A model generated the notes under the pieces. That model did no database searches, was not told the DNA's origin, and saw only the letters and a list, made by a program, of their open reading frames with translations. This document shows, piece after piece, positions 44,347 to 53,992 of a stretch of 64,000 nucleotides of DNA. Origin of the DNA: Rhodopirellula baltica. GTDB taxonomy: Bacteria; Planctomycetota; Planctomycetia; Pirellulales; Pirellulaceae. The stretch is taken from positions 1 to 64,000 of the forward strand of contig PPHI01000006.1 in NCBI GenBank assembly GCA_002901265.1, written 5' to 3'. Position 1 is the first letter of the stretch. Every line of letters begins with the position of its first letter. The position numbers and the translations under genes are program-made.

Positions 44347-46566
44347 ATGTCGACTGACAACATCCAAGTTCAACCACAAATTGCTGCCACATCCGGCTCC
44401 GTGACCTGCGGAAAGTGCAGCGCCGCGAACACCGCGGCGAGCCAATTCTGTGCCGGTTGCGGGCATTCTCTTTATGAAAAATGCAAGGGATGCGACCGCC
44501 CGGTCTTGCTGACGCAGGCATTCTGCGGCAACTGTGGTGAAGACCTTCGCGCATCGATCGAAAAGCAACGCCAACAGCTCGAGCAAAAACTTTCCGACGC
44601 CGTCGCGGCGACGAAGCGTGCCGATTACGAAACGGCGAGATCCTTGTTGTCTGCCGTGATCAACAAAAAATCTGACTATCGTTACATCGATATCGCCCGA
44701 AACGCCCAAGTCGCACTCGACAAAATCGAACAGATCGCCAGCCAACTGACGAGCAATGCGACCAACGCGATTTCATCGGCACAAGAGGCTTTCGAACAAG
44801 AAGATTACAAACGCGTGATCGCCCTTCTTGAACCCGTTCCGGAACGCCTGCTAAATGACGACGCACGTCGGATCCTCGACAACTCACGCTTGGTCATTCG
44901 CCAGTCGGAAACATCGACGAACGAATTGCGTAAAGCAATCGAAGCTCGCGATTACGCAACCGCTGGTCAACACCTCGATGTCCTTCTTGACCAACAACCG
45001 GCAAACGAAAAGTACCAACGCTTGGCGAAGCAAATCGGCGACAAACTGCAACAAAAAGCGACACGTCGGCTGGAGCAAAATCGCTATCGAGCGGCTATCG
45101 ATTTATTGCACAGTGTTCCGGGAATCGCCAAAGACGAACCCTATTCGGAACTGCTCGACCGTGTCGAAAAGTTAGTCTGGGTCTCCAACCAGTTCACCGG
45201 CGAACCGTTTGCGACGCCCTCACTCGGACGACTTGCGAAACGATGGAACGAACTCGCCCCGGCCGACACCAAGGCGAAAGAAGCGTTATCGATCATTGCC
45301 AAACGCATTAAAGCTGATCGAGAAGACCCACGGGCGATGTTCGCGACACGCGGCCCCAAAGCCCACAGTTGGATTGGCGGAAACCTAAATGTCCTCGCGT
45401 TTCCGTCACTAATCCGCGGTTTCGACCCTGTCGAAATTCAACGCGGATCTGCGGAGTTCAATGTCGCATTCGGCCTAGCATTACAAGGGCTCGATGAAGT
45501 CCCGATCAAGGACCAGTTTCATCAGCCGAAACAAAGTCTACTCGGGCGGCTACGACGAAAGAAATTGTCCTCGTGCTGGGGTTTCGACATTGGATCAAGT
45601 GCAATCCATGCAGTGTGTCTGCAACGAAACGAAGAGGACGGCACATTCTCGATCACTGACTGTTTCGTAAAACGGTTCAGCGATGTTGGCGCACAACTGA
45701 AAGACCGAGATTTGAATCAGGAATGGCTGAAAGAGGCTATCGCGGAGTTCAGTGCCGACCGAGACCTCTCGGAAGTTCCCGTTTGGGTCAGTTTACGAGG
45801 CCGCGAACTGGTCACACGTTTTGTGCAACTTCCGCCCGTTGCCGACAAACAAGCCAAAGCTCTGTTCGAGCGTGAAATCAAAGATCGCATCCCGGTCGAA
45901 CTCGATGAAGTCGTTTTGGTGAAATGGCTTTGTGAACTGCCAAGCGAAGACGAAGACCACGGTTTCGGCCGTCCATCATTTGTCGCCGCCGCCAAGAAGT
46001 CACACCTCGAACCATTCGTCGCGACGCTCGAGGAAGCAGGCCTTCCAGTCAGCGGAATTCAAGCCGCTCCAATTGCTCTCGTCAATTTTGCCGCACTGGA
46101 ATTCCGAGACCTGCTAGGTGGCAACGACAAAGAAAACGAGGACGAGCAACGCCCACTCGATCCAGATGATCGAAGCGAACAAAAGATCCCCGGTGTTGCC
46201 ATCGTTGATAGCGGCGCAGAAACAACGACGGTCTGCTTCGTTTCCAAACGCGCGTACTGGTTCTGGACAATCGAATCAGGAGGCGGTGAGTTCACGCGGA
46301 TGATCGCACGTTCCAGCCAGCAGACACATGCCGAAGCAGAACAACTTAAGCGTGACGTCGCGAGTATCGATCGACCACACCATGTAATGGCCCCCGTCGA
46401 ACAACGACTCGATGAACTTCGATCTCGTTTGGACAAGATTGTGACTGACGCGAAAAAAACGTCAGCACCATTCGAGATCGTACAAACGTGGTGCTGCGGT
46501 GGCGGTTGCAAGATGCACGGCTGGGTCAAGACAATCCTGTCTGATCAAGCATCGATTGACGGTTAG
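44347..46566 (+). CDS. Double zinc-ribbon / PilM-like fusion protein
   Basis: A 739-residue cytosolic protein. Residues 18-66 form two zinc ribbons: CxxC pairs 21/24 with 35/38, and 46/49 with 60/63 (CGKC, CAGC, CKGC, CGNC). Residues about 70-290 are helical TPR-like repeats. Residues about 415-735 resemble the PilM/SHS2-actin-like ATPase of type IV pilus assembly: WGFDIGSSAIHAVCLQR, LVTRFVQLPPVADKQAKALFE, EIKDRIPVELDEVVLVKW, then GVAIVDSGAETTTVCF and RLDELRSRLDKIV. PilM normally is about 350 residues and has no zinc ribbon. It may link pseudopilus assembly to another cytosolic component. The start is ATG 44347. It heads a tight run with the PQQ-type gene (26 bp) and the TMTC-like gene (4-bp overlap). 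Confidence 0.85.
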   Translation: MSTDNIQVQPQIAATSGSVTCGKCSAANTAASQFCAGCGHSLYEKCKGCDRPVLLTQAFCGNCGEDLRASIEKQRQQLEQKLSDAVAATKRADYETARSLLSAVINKKSDYRYIDIARNAQVALDKIEQIASQLTSNATNAISSAQEAFEQEDYKRVIALLEPVPERLLNDDARRILDNSRLVIRQSETSTNELRKAIEARDYATAGQHLDVLLDQQPANEKYQRLAKQIGDKLQQKATRRLEQNRYRAAIDLLHSVPGIAKDEPYSELLDRVEKLVWVSNQFTGEPFATPSLGRLAKRWNELAPADTKAKEALSIIAKRIKADREDPRAMFATRGPKAHSWIGGNLNVLAFPSLIRGFDPVEIQRGSAEFNVAFGLALQGLDEVPIKDQFHQPKQSLLGRLRRKKLSSCWGFDIGSSAIHAVCLQRNEEDGTFSITDCFVKRFSDVGAQLKDRDLNQEWLKEAIAEFSADRDLSEVPVWVSLRGRELVTRFVQLPPVADKQAKALFEREIKDRIPVELDEVVLVKWLCELPSEDEDHGFGRPSFVAAAKKSHLEPFVATLEEAGLPVSGIQAAPIALVNFAALEFRDLLGGNDKENEDEQRPLDPDDRSEQKIPGVAIVDSGAETTTVCFVSKRAYWFWTIESGGGEFTRMIARSSQQTHAEAEQLKRDVASIDRPHHVMAPVEQRLDELRSRLDKIVTDAKKTSAPFEIVQTWCCGGGCKMHGWVKTILSDQASIDG

Positions 46567-46592
46567 CCACACCCACACGCGAAGCCAACACG

Positions 46593-47978
46593 ATGAACCA
46601 TCTGCGCTCGCTGTTAGGAATTGTGTCCTGGGTCGGCCTGCTTGGCATCGTCGCAGGTCTGACCATCGTGCTCACCGCACGACAAACCGACAGGAACGAT
46701 CGGTCGCCGGAACTGCCGCTCGCTGCCGCCGAAAACGTCGATCCGAGCGACGCAATTCACACGGACGTTGACAGCTCACCCCCGTCCACCGCGGTTCCTG
46801 ATTGGCCGCAGCGGTATGGTGCTAATCGCCGGGCGACGATTGATTGGTCGCTTGGCGATCCACAACTTGAAGTGCATGGTCCACGAATCTTCTGGGAAGC
46901 GAACGTTGGAACAGGGTATGGATCACCGGTAACCAGCCAAGGAAACGTGATCCAATTGCACCGAGTCGAAGACTCCGAAGTGCTGACCTGCTATGACGCC
47001 CTGTCCGGGCAGATACGCTGGGAATATCGTTACGCGACCACTTTTCGTTGCCAATTCGATTACAGCAGTGGTCCATCCGGAAGCCCCGTCATCGATGGCA
47101 ACTACGTTTATGTGGTCGGCGGTCAGCATCAAGTATTCTGCCTCGGATTGACCGATGGCAAACTTTGTTGGCAACGTGACCTCGGTGCAGAATACTCGCT
47201 CGACGATCTCGATTTCGCCGTTGGGGCCTGCCCGCTGATCGTTGACCAAATGCTGATCTACAACCTCGGCGCCGAAATCAAACAGGCTGGGATCGTCGCG
47301 CTCGACTGTGCAACTGGCGAAACGATTTGGACGGCGACCGATCATTCGGCCGGCTATTGCTCGCCGATCGCTGCCAACATTCATGGCCAACCGTTCGTGT
47401 TTGTGATGACCAATCGCGGACTCGTCTCGCTCGATCCGTTGTCTGGAATTGTCGATTGGGAACTTGAACATCATCCGCACTCGGACTTGTCCTACAACAG
47501 TGTCTCACCGACCGTTGTGGACGACTTGGTCCTTGCCATCACTGGCCCCGGTCCTGGCGCCCTATGCGTACGCGTCAACGCTGACCGGAGTTATTCCGTG
47601 AACTGGAAAGACCGCCGCGTTTTAGATTCACAGTTCAACACGTTGATCACCCACGGAAACGACGTGATCGGCTTTACCGCAAAGCGTCAAGGCGGCTCGC
47701 GGTTGCGGTGCATCGATATACGCAGCGGCGACCTTCGCTGGGAAAGCGACTGTGACTTGGGCCGTGGCCAGGGATTGCGTTTTAATTCAACTTTATTGCT
47801 GACCGGCGAAAACGGTCACTTGGCGACTATCAAACTGGGTGCCGACGGACCGACCAAAACGGTCGTGACAGACACTCCCGTCCTAGATTCCCCGCTCTAC
47901 ACCTCTCCCGCCGTCTTTGATCGATTCATATACGTCAAAAACGAGCATCGACTTGTTTGTTTCGAAATCATCCCATGA
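46593..47978 (+). CDS. PQQ-type beta-propeller repeat protein
   Basis: A 461-residue protein. One N-terminal membrane segment (about 5-28, IVSWVGLLGIVAGLTIVLT) anchors a beta-propeller of PQQ/PQQ-like repeats: GSPVTSQGNVIQL, LSGQIRWEYRY, GNYVYVVGGQHQVFCLG, KLCWQRDLG, VALDCATGETIWTA and RSGDLRWESDC. These proteins are usually periplasmic; catalysis with PQQ is not implied, because many planctomycete members are structural (BamB/YncE-like). It lies 26 bp after the PilM-like gene and overlaps the next gene by ATGA, so the three genes form one operon. The start is ATG 46593. Confidence 0.9.
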   Translation: MNHLRSLLGIVSWVGLLGIVAGLTIVLTARQTDRNDRSPELPLAAAENVDPSDAIHTDVDSSPPSTAVPDWPQRYGANRRATIDWSLGDPQLEVHGPRIFWEANVGTGYGSPVTSQGNVIQLHRVEDSEVLTCYDALSGQIRWEYRYATTFRCQFDYSSGPSGSPVIDGNYVYVVGGQHQVFCLGLTDGKLCWQRDLGAEYSLDDLDFAVGACPLIVDQMLIYNLGAEIKQAGIVALDCATGETIWTATDHSAGYCSPIAANIHGQPFVFVMTNRGLVSLDPLSGIVDWELEHHPHSDLSYNSVSPTVVDDLVLAITGPGPGALCVRVNADRSYSVNWKDRRVLDSQFNTLITHGNDVIGFTAKRQGGSRLRCIDIRSGDLRWESDCDLGRGQGLRFNSTLLLTGENGHLATIKLGADGPTKTVVTDTPVLDSPLYTSPAVFDRFIYVKNEHRLVCFEIIP

Positions 47979-50266
47979 CCGAAGACCTAGCAAAGGTTCC
48001 GATCGATACGGCCCACGCCGACTCGAATCCCACTCCGACAACCGAGACGACGCGAATCCTTTCTCGTCGCAACATCGTTGCGTTCCTGACGCTGGTGATC
48101 GTGACCGGAATCGTTTATCTCCCTTCACTTGATGGATGCTTTCTGCTGGACGATTTCCCTAGTATCGTTTCCAACAATCGGATTCAAACCGGAGTGACCG
48201 ACCTATCGCTATGGACCAGCATCCGTGGCTTAACGATGGGATCATTCGCGGTCAATTACCAAATGACCGGCCTGTCTCCACGAGGGTTCCACTTGGTGAA
48301 TCATGCGATTCATCTCACAAGCGTCGCACTGCTGTTTGTATTTTTGCTGCGGCTGTTCCGTCACACATTGCTCTCGAATCGGTCTGCCGGATGGGCCGCA
48401 TTCTGCACCGCTTTGATCTGGGGTGTCCATCCGTTATGCACCCAGGCCGTTAGCTATCTCGTCCAGCGTGCCGAGATTCTGATGGCTATGGCGATGCTGA
48501 CATTCTTGATCGCGCTCGACCAATCTGCGGTTACAAAACGAAAACGCCTTTGGCACACGATTACGATCTTTGCCTTCGTAGCCGGGATGGCGAGTAAAGA
48601 AGTGATGGTGATGGCGATCCCAATTGGGTTGATCTACGACCGCTGTTTCTTGTCCGATTCTTGGAAGCAAACGCTCACAAGACGCGGATTGGTCTGGGGA
48701 ACTTGCATCGGGTTGATCTGTATTGCCGCGGTCATCAGGGGGCCCAGCGTTTTCGAAACGAACCGCAGCGTTGGCTTTACGATGGATTCCATTTCACCGT
48801 GGCAGTACATCGCGACGCAACCGCTAGTCATTCTGCACTATTTGCGTCTTGTCCTATGGCCGGATCCACTTGTGTTTGACTATGGCTGGCCCCCCGAAAC
48901 CCAACTCGGAAAGATCGCCTTGGGTTTCGCCGCGATGGCAGGAATCATCGGCATTGCGATTGCCGACCTTCGACGCCGACCGGTTCGAGGCTTTTGTGTC
49001 TTGGCAGCAATCTTGTTGTTCTTGCCAACCAGCATCATTCCGCTTCAAGATTTAGCGGTCGAACATCGCGTTTACCTTTCATGCGGCTTACTTCTTGCGG
49101 CAATCCTTTCCAGCTTATTCCACTGGGCCGAGAATGCCTCGGACGACAACGCAAAACGTTTAGCGATCGGGATGAGTTGTGGCGTGGCACTCGTGTTCTC
49201 GCTCCTCACCCTCAACCGAAATGCGATCTACACTTCTCGCGTCACGATGTGGCAGGATGTCATCGAGAAGACGGCGGGACGCGGCCATAAAAATCTTTAT
49301 CTAGCGCGAGCCTATACCAATCTAGGTGAAGCTCATGCGGAAGACGAAAACTGGGCAGAGTCCATCGAAGCGCTCAGCCAAGCGGTTTCATTAAAAGCCT
49401 ATCCCAAACAGGTCCACGGCAACTTGGCTCGCGCCTATCTTGAACTCAATCAACTCGATCAAGCAGCCGAACACATCGCCAAAGCAGTCGAAGCGAATCC
49501 GAAAGACGCTCGAATTCGGCAACAGGCAGGCCTGTTAGCGACACGGCGTGGTGACTATGAAACCGCAGAAACGATGTTCGCATCGGCCCACGAACAATCG
49601 CCTCGTGATGAAGTTGTTTTGTACAACCTAGGCAAAGCACAACTCGCGCTCAACAAACTCGAGCTTGCTGAAACCAATTTCCGAAAAGCAATCTTGCTTC
49701 GCCCTTCCGAACCGGCGCCCTACCATAGCCTCATCGCGATACTCGCCCGACAAGGAAAGTTCCAAGACGCCAAGGCGATCGCGTCGGAGTTCATTCAGAT
49801 GCATCCAGATGATGGGCGTGTGAACGTGCTGTTGGGCAGCATTCATGCGGCAGAGGGCAACTTGAAAGACGCCGTCATATATTGGCAACACGCTACCGAA
49901 CAGACACCTCCGACGAAACAGGCAAACTTTCTACTCGGCAATCATTTCTTACAAACCGGCGACACACAGCGCGCCCTAGTCCATTTTCGTGCCGAGACAG
50001 AAATCGATCCGAAAAACATCGAAGCGCTCGTGAATCTTGGCGGACTGGCCGCGCCGGACCAACCTCTCGAAGCCAAGCGGTACTTTCAACGCGCCCTGTT
50101 ACTGAACCCGGATTATTTGAGGGCTGACTTCAATGTTGCGGCAATCGACGCAAGACTCGGAAATCATGACGCCGCGATCGAACGCCTTCGCCGCATCATC
50201 GGTTCGTCGCCGGATTTTTTGCCTGCTCAACAGTTACTTGACGCCTTAGTCTCCCGAGCGAACTGA
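47975..50266 (+). CDS. TMTC-like membrane glycosyltransferase with TPRs
   Basis: A 763-residue protein. About ten membrane helices (residues 33-420) are followed by 8-9 tetratricopeptide repeats (about 440-760; DQAAEHIAKAVEANPKDARI, ALVHFRAETEIDPKNIEALV). The N-terminal part resembles animal TMTC / bacterial DUF1736 GT-C enzymes: the first loop has FLLDDFPSI with the catalytic-type Asp pair, then HLVNHAIHL, WGVHPLCTQAVSYLVQRAE and a PW...P periplasmic motif. Such proteins are proposed to O-mannosylate or otherwise glycosylate exported proteins. It could modify the DUF1559 or DUF1573 proteins encoded nearby; that is inference. The start is ATG 47975, overlapping the PQQ-type stop. It converges with a paralogue, overlapping it by 21 bp. 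Confidence 0.88.
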   Translation: MTEDLAKVPIDTAHADSNPTPTTETTRILSRRNIVAFLTLVIVTGIVYLPSLDGCFLLDDFPSIVSNNRIQTGVTDLSLWTSIRGLTMGSFAVNYQMTGLSPRGFHLVNHAIHLTSVALLFVFLLRLFRHTLLSNRSAGWAAFCTALIWGVHPLCTQAVSYLVQRAEILMAMAMLTFLIALDQSAVTKRKRLWHTITIFAFVAGMASKEVMVMAIPIGLIYDRCFLSDSWKQTLTRRGLVWGTCIGLICIAAVIRGPSVFETNRSVGFTMDSISPWQYIATQPLVILHYLRLVLWPDPLVFDYGWPPETQLGKIALGFAAMAGIIGIAIADLRRRPVRGFCVLAAILLFLPTSIIPLQDLAVEHRVYLSCGLLLAAILSSLFHWAENASDDNAKRLAIGMSCGVALVFSLLTLNRNAIYTSRVTMWQDVIEKTAGRGHKNLYLARAYTNLGEAHAEDENWAESIEALSQAVSLKAYPKQVHGNLARAYLELNQLDQAAEHIAKAVEANPKDARIRQQAGLLATRRGDYETAETMFASAHEQSPRDEVVLYNLGKAQLALNKLELAETNFRKAILLRPSEPAPYHSLIAILARQGKFQDAKAIASEFIQMHPDDGRVNVLLGSIHAAEGNLKDAVIYWQHATEQTPPTKQANFLLGNHFLQTGDTQRALVHFRAETEIDPKNIEALVNLGGLAAPDQPLEAKRYFQRALLLNPDYLRADFNVAAIDARLGNHDAAIERLRRIIGSSPDFLPAQQLLDALVSRAN

Positions 50267-52726
50267 GACCTTTGACAACTGCTTTAACATCGTTTCTGAA
50301 GGCTGAAACCCTGGACGGACTGCCAAAGCGTTTTGGTAACATTGACGAGCTTCATCATTCCGCCCCTGGCGTACGAGAGCATTTCCTAAGCTATGCCATG
50401 CATTGAAATTGGATCGATCAATTTCAATCGCGCGGCGCAGCAGGCGTTCTGCTTCTGATGGATCGGTTGCTGATATCAAAGCTCCCAAGTTATTCAGCGT
50501 TGCGCTACTCGGAGTCCCTTGCTTGAGAGCTTTTTGGTAATAGTCGATCGCAGTTTCCGTGTTGCCGATCCAACGATTGACATCGCCAATCGCGGCAAAC
50601 AAATGCTGGTCCGCAATCCCTGCTTGGGACAGCTTCATTAAGCCTGCCAACCCTTTTTGTAATTCACCTTGCCGTGCCACCAACAACGCGGCCTCCACGC
50701 TCCAGTATTGCTGTTGCTCACCTTCTGATAAATCCAACTGCCGCTGAATGATGGCCGAAGCTTCTGGCAGGTTTCCCCTTTCGATTGCGAGTTTGTATTG
50801 CTGAACGATCACATCGAAATTGTTGTCAAGAGACTCGCCGATCGTTGCGAGAATCTCCCGACTTTCATCGACCCGGGATGCCTCCATCAACCAACGACTG
50901 AGCTGTCGTAGCGATTCTTTCACCGCATCAATCTGCCGCATCGAATCGAACGTTTTTTTCGCCTCGGTAGCCCGTCCCTCCATCCATGCCAATTGTGCTT
51001 GACGGAGACGCATCGCCTCATTCGGTGGCTGGATACGTTCAAACGCCGTTTCCATCCATTGCGATGCTTCGCCGAAACGTTTCTGAGCAGCAAGCACCGT
51101 GGTCAAGTGCAAGTACAGCTGAGAGCGCGTTGGACGATTTTGGATCGCCATTTTAAGAGCGTTTTCTGCTTCGCCCCAATGACCATGCTCTAGATGGACA
51201 TCGGCCAAACGGATGAGGTGCTCGCTGCCTCCGGGAGTGAGGGCGATCGCCTGCTCGGCGGATTCGACGGCAGCTTCCCACTGCCCCGTCGCCGACAAGG
51301 CACCGGCATAGCCGGAAAGAACATTCGCCTTTTCGTAGTCTGGCTGCCAAACCAAGCCCTCTGCGTCGAGAGCTCTCTTAAAGTACTCCAACGCTTGCTC
51401 GGGATCTTCGTCTTCCAATGAATGCCCACCCAAATTAAACAACGCTCGGTAGTTCCATGGTGCTTTGGCTGCGACGTCCTGCCAAAGCGACTCAGGCGAC
51501 GTGTAAATCGCGGACCGTTGATAAGTTAAAACGCCAAGCAGAACCGCCACGATCGACACGGGAATCCGTAACTGCTTGATACCGATTTGAAAGAATCGGC
51601 AGATCGCTAAAACTGCCCATGCAATTAACCAAGCACTGGCAAGATAAACGCGGTGCTCCACCACAATGTCTAACAGTGGCACGATTGCCGTAGTCGCGAT
51701 GCACAAGAAAAACACAAGAGGAAAAACGCTCCACCACCGTTTTCGCCACCAGGCGGTCAAGCTCACTCCTAAGGCTCCCAAAACAATCGCGTTGGCAACC
51801 AAAATGACAACCGGATTGGCCTCTGGTGGCCAAAGGTAGTCAAAGTTCTGCCCGACAGGAAAGAAGATCAACCGCACATACAACAGCGTCGCTTCTGACT
51901 GAGTCAACCAATACTGAAGTGGTGTCAGATGCTCGATCGCAAACCCGGAACTTGCCGAATCATCGGCAACCCAAAGCAACGGCCCAACAACAAAGACGCC
52001 ACCGATCACGACGGGCGCAACCAAGATCGCAAAGTAACGCCATCGCTGACGCAACCATTCACGCAAGGTAAGCGGGCTGATCAGATGATCCAAAATCGGC
52101 AGCGCGACCAACGCCACAACCGCAGGTTCTTTTGACCCGATCGCCAACCAGAAGAACAGGATTGATGCGGCCATCCAGACTCGCCGCTCGTCGGCTTTTA
52201 GATACAGCCACCATCCCGCCAAGAAAAACAGACTCCAAAGTGACTCAGCCCGCTGAATCGAATAGGCAACCGCCTGTGTTGTGATCGGGTGAAGCCCCCA
52301 AATCAACGCAATGGCATACGAAGTCCACAACGTGTTCCCACAGTCATCGACCGGTGATCCACGAACACCGTCCTCAGATGACTTTGCGAACGCCGACTGC
52401 AATCGTGAAAGGACTTCAAACAGGACCGCCCATAGCACCACGGTGGAAAGGACATGAATCAACAAATTGAAAATGTGGTAACCAATTGGATCGGTGCCAC
52501 CGATCCAACGATTGATGCGTAACGTCAGGTAGGTGACCGCTCGTGGCTGTGCAAGCTGTGACAACGATGGCAGGCCATTGAGTGACGAATTCTCAACGAT
52601 CTGAGACTTATCATCGAATACAAAGGCACCTCCAAGTCCAGAACTGTGGGCTGCTCCGACCAACAAGATGAGCCCCATCCCGGCAAGCAAAATTGACGTC
52701 TTCACGTCTCGTTTTTGGGTCTTCAT
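50246..52726 (-). CDS. TMTC-like membrane glycosyltransferase with TPRs (paralogue)
   Basis: An 826-residue paralogue of the preceding product. Membrane helices occupy about 10-415, with FVFDDKSQIVENSS in the first loop, YHIFNLLIHVLSTVV, WGLHPITTQAVAYSIQRAE and WPPEANPV; TPRs occupy about 425-815 (YRALFNLGGHSLEDEDPEQA, ALEYFKRALDAEG, AIDYYQKALKQGTPSSATLN, AFNAWHSLGNALVRQ-type repeats). The Asp pair of the TMTC-like loop is retained, so activity is likely. The 3' ends of the two paralogous genes overlap by 21 bp (50246-50266), each coding strand being the antisense of the other at the C-termini. The start is ATG 52726. Its upstream neighbour is the glycan cluster on the other strand, a divergent pair separated by 546 bp. 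Confidence 0.88.
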   Translation of the reverse strand: MKTQKRDVKTSILLAGMGLILLVGAAHSSGLGGAFVFDDKSQIVENSSLNGLPSLSQLAQPRAVTYLTLRINRWIGGTDPIGYHIFNLLIHVLSTVVLWAVLFEVLSRLQSAFAKSSEDGVRGSPVDDCGNTLWTSYAIALIWGLHPITTQAVAYSIQRAESLWSLFFLAGWWLYLKADERRVWMAASILFFWLAIGSKEPAVVALVALPILDHLISPLTLREWLRQRWRYFAILVAPVVIGGVFVVGPLLWVADDSASSGFAIEHLTPLQYWLTQSEATLLYVRLIFFPVGQNFDYLWPPEANPVVILVANAIVLGALGVSLTAWWRKRWWSVFPLVFFLCIATTAIVPLLDIVVEHRVYLASAWLIAWAVLAICRFFQIGIKQLRIPVSIVAVLLGVLTYQRSAIYTSPESLWQDVAAKAPWNYRALFNLGGHSLEDEDPEQALEYFKRALDAEGLVWQPDYEKANVLSGYAGALSATGQWEAAVESAEQAIALTPGGSEHLIRLADVHLEHGHWGEAENALKMAIQNRPTRSQLYLHLTTVLAAQKRFGEASQWMETAFERIQPPNEAMRLRQAQLAWMEGRATEAKKTFDSMRQIDAVKESLRQLSRWLMEASRVDESREILATIGESLDNNFDVIVQQYKLAIERGNLPEASAIIQRQLDLSEGEQQQYWSVEAALLVARQGELQKGLAGLMKLSQAGIADQHLFAAIGDVNRWIGNTETAIDYYQKALKQGTPSSATLNNLGALISATDPSEAERLLRRAIEIDRSNFNAWHSLGNALVRQGRNDEARQCYQNALAVRPGFQPSETMLKQLSKVSVRSGD

Positions 52727-53272
52727 CCGTCGTTGATTAGCTGGTAGTCGGGAGTTCTAAAGTGGCGTCTCGAGCACTTCTTTATTCACAGCGAAAATTG
52801 GTACTACTGAACAGGCCATTTTGTTGCCGAAATGCTGTTGAAGTTTGCGTTAACTTTTAAGCATCGAGTCGGGATCACGATGCTCACGCGGCAGCATTCG
52901 GTGCATACAAATCTGCGTCAAACACGGCAAATAACGACGACGCGAGCGTCACCACGCTCGATTTATACGATCGGGACGCCTCTCGCTGCATCGTCGCCTC
53001 CCGCTGCCGGGGACTTGATGAAGAGAGGGTACCGAGGTCATCCTGGCTGGCCCTTCAAGCGTAGGTTTAAGGCTCACACTTTACCGGATGACATCGCGTC
53101 AACGCCACCGATTCGAACCAGGGTTTAGTGACCTTTAAAACGCGTTATCAAAGCGTCCTCGATCCGGCCAATCCCAGCTTTCATTTTGTTGTGCGGTTCA
53201 GTGAACCTGTTAATCGATGCAAGATCAAGTTCGACAACCACAACTTGTCATTCATCGCTGCCTGAAAGCGGC
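52727..53272. other. Divergent intergenic region
   Basis: 546 bp between the TMTC-like paralogue (minus) and the glycan cluster (plus). A plus-strand open frame at 52832-53128 (98 codons, Arg/Thr-rich) is not protein-like and is not supported. Both promoters must be here; none could be called. The codon-like TTG at 53186 extends the GT2 frame but is not used here. Confidence 0.5.
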
Positions 53273-53992
53273 GTGAACACGCAAGTTGCGTCGGCAGAGC
53301 CCTCGCTCGATGCGTTTGCGTCGCTGTTTGTTGTGATCCCTGCCTACAACGAATCAGGCCGAATTGGTGCTGTGATCGAAGACCTGCGTCACTGCGGCGT
53401 CAAGCATATCGTGGTCGTCGATGACGGATCTGCAGACGAGACCGCTGATCTGGCGGCGCGTACCAACGTTTGGGTGTTGCAACACATCGTCAATCGGGGA
53501 CAAGGCGCCGCACTTCAAACAGGTATCGACTTTGCGGTCGCCAGCGGTGCAAAAATCATTTTGACGTTCGATGCGGATGGGCAACATGCCGCGGCTGACT
53601 TGAAACGCATGATCGCCCCAATCGTCAATCGTACTTGCGACGTCACCTTGGGCAGCCGCTTTTTGGGGCGAGCCGAAAACGTACCGCTTACCCGACGTCT
53701 TCTGCTGAAAGCCGCTGTTTGGCTTACACGGCTGACGAGCGGACTCCCACTCACCGACACCCACAACGGTTTTCGCGCGATGACATCGAAAGCCGCGTCG
53801 ATGTTGCGGATGAGCGAAGACGGCATGGCGCATGCAAGTGAGTTCCTCGATCGACTTGCCGTCTCGAAACTCAATTGGCAAGAAATCCCCGTTACCATTC
53901 GATACACTGACGGCACACTCGCCAAAGGGCAGCGTAACTCGGCAGCATTTCGAATCCTCTTTCGGATCTTTCTTTCCAAGGTGCTGCGATGA
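53273..53992 (+). CDS. Family 2 glycosyltransferase (polyprenyl-phosphate hexosyltransferase-like)
   Basis: A 239-residue GT-A enzyme. FVVIPAYNESGRIGAVIEDL opens the nucleotide-binding fold, VVVDDGSAD and the metal-binding DADGQH (about 98-103) follow, and NGFRAM and MAHASEFLDRLA are typical of GT2 enzymes acting with a DUF2304 partner. It may make a lipid-linked sugar. There is no membrane helix. The start is set at GTG 53273, giving the family's usual short lead; an in-frame TTG at 53186 would add 29 unrelated residues. It overlaps the DUF2304 gene by ATGA and probably opens the surface-glycan operon. Confidence 0.85.
   Translation: MNTQVASAEPSLDAFASLFVVIPAYNESGRIGAVIEDLRHCGVKHIVVVDDGSADETADLAARTNVWVLQHIVNRGQGAALQTGIDFAVASGAKIILTFDADGQHAAADLKRMIAPIVNRTCDVTLGSRFLGRAENVPLTRRLLLKAAVWLTRLTSGLPLTDTHNGFRAMTSKAASMLRMSEDGMAHASEFLDRLAVSKLNWQEIPVTIRYTDGTLAKGQRNSAAFRILFRIFLSKVLR

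Noticed and set aside
52832-53128. Plus-strand frame of 98 codons
   Set aside because: Arg/Thr-rich composition, no homology recognised and no start signal; treated as chance.
53095-53130. tRNA-like TTCGAAT motif on the minus strand
   Set aside because: The flanking bases do not form a 5-bp T stem, and no acceptor or anticodon arm can be built.
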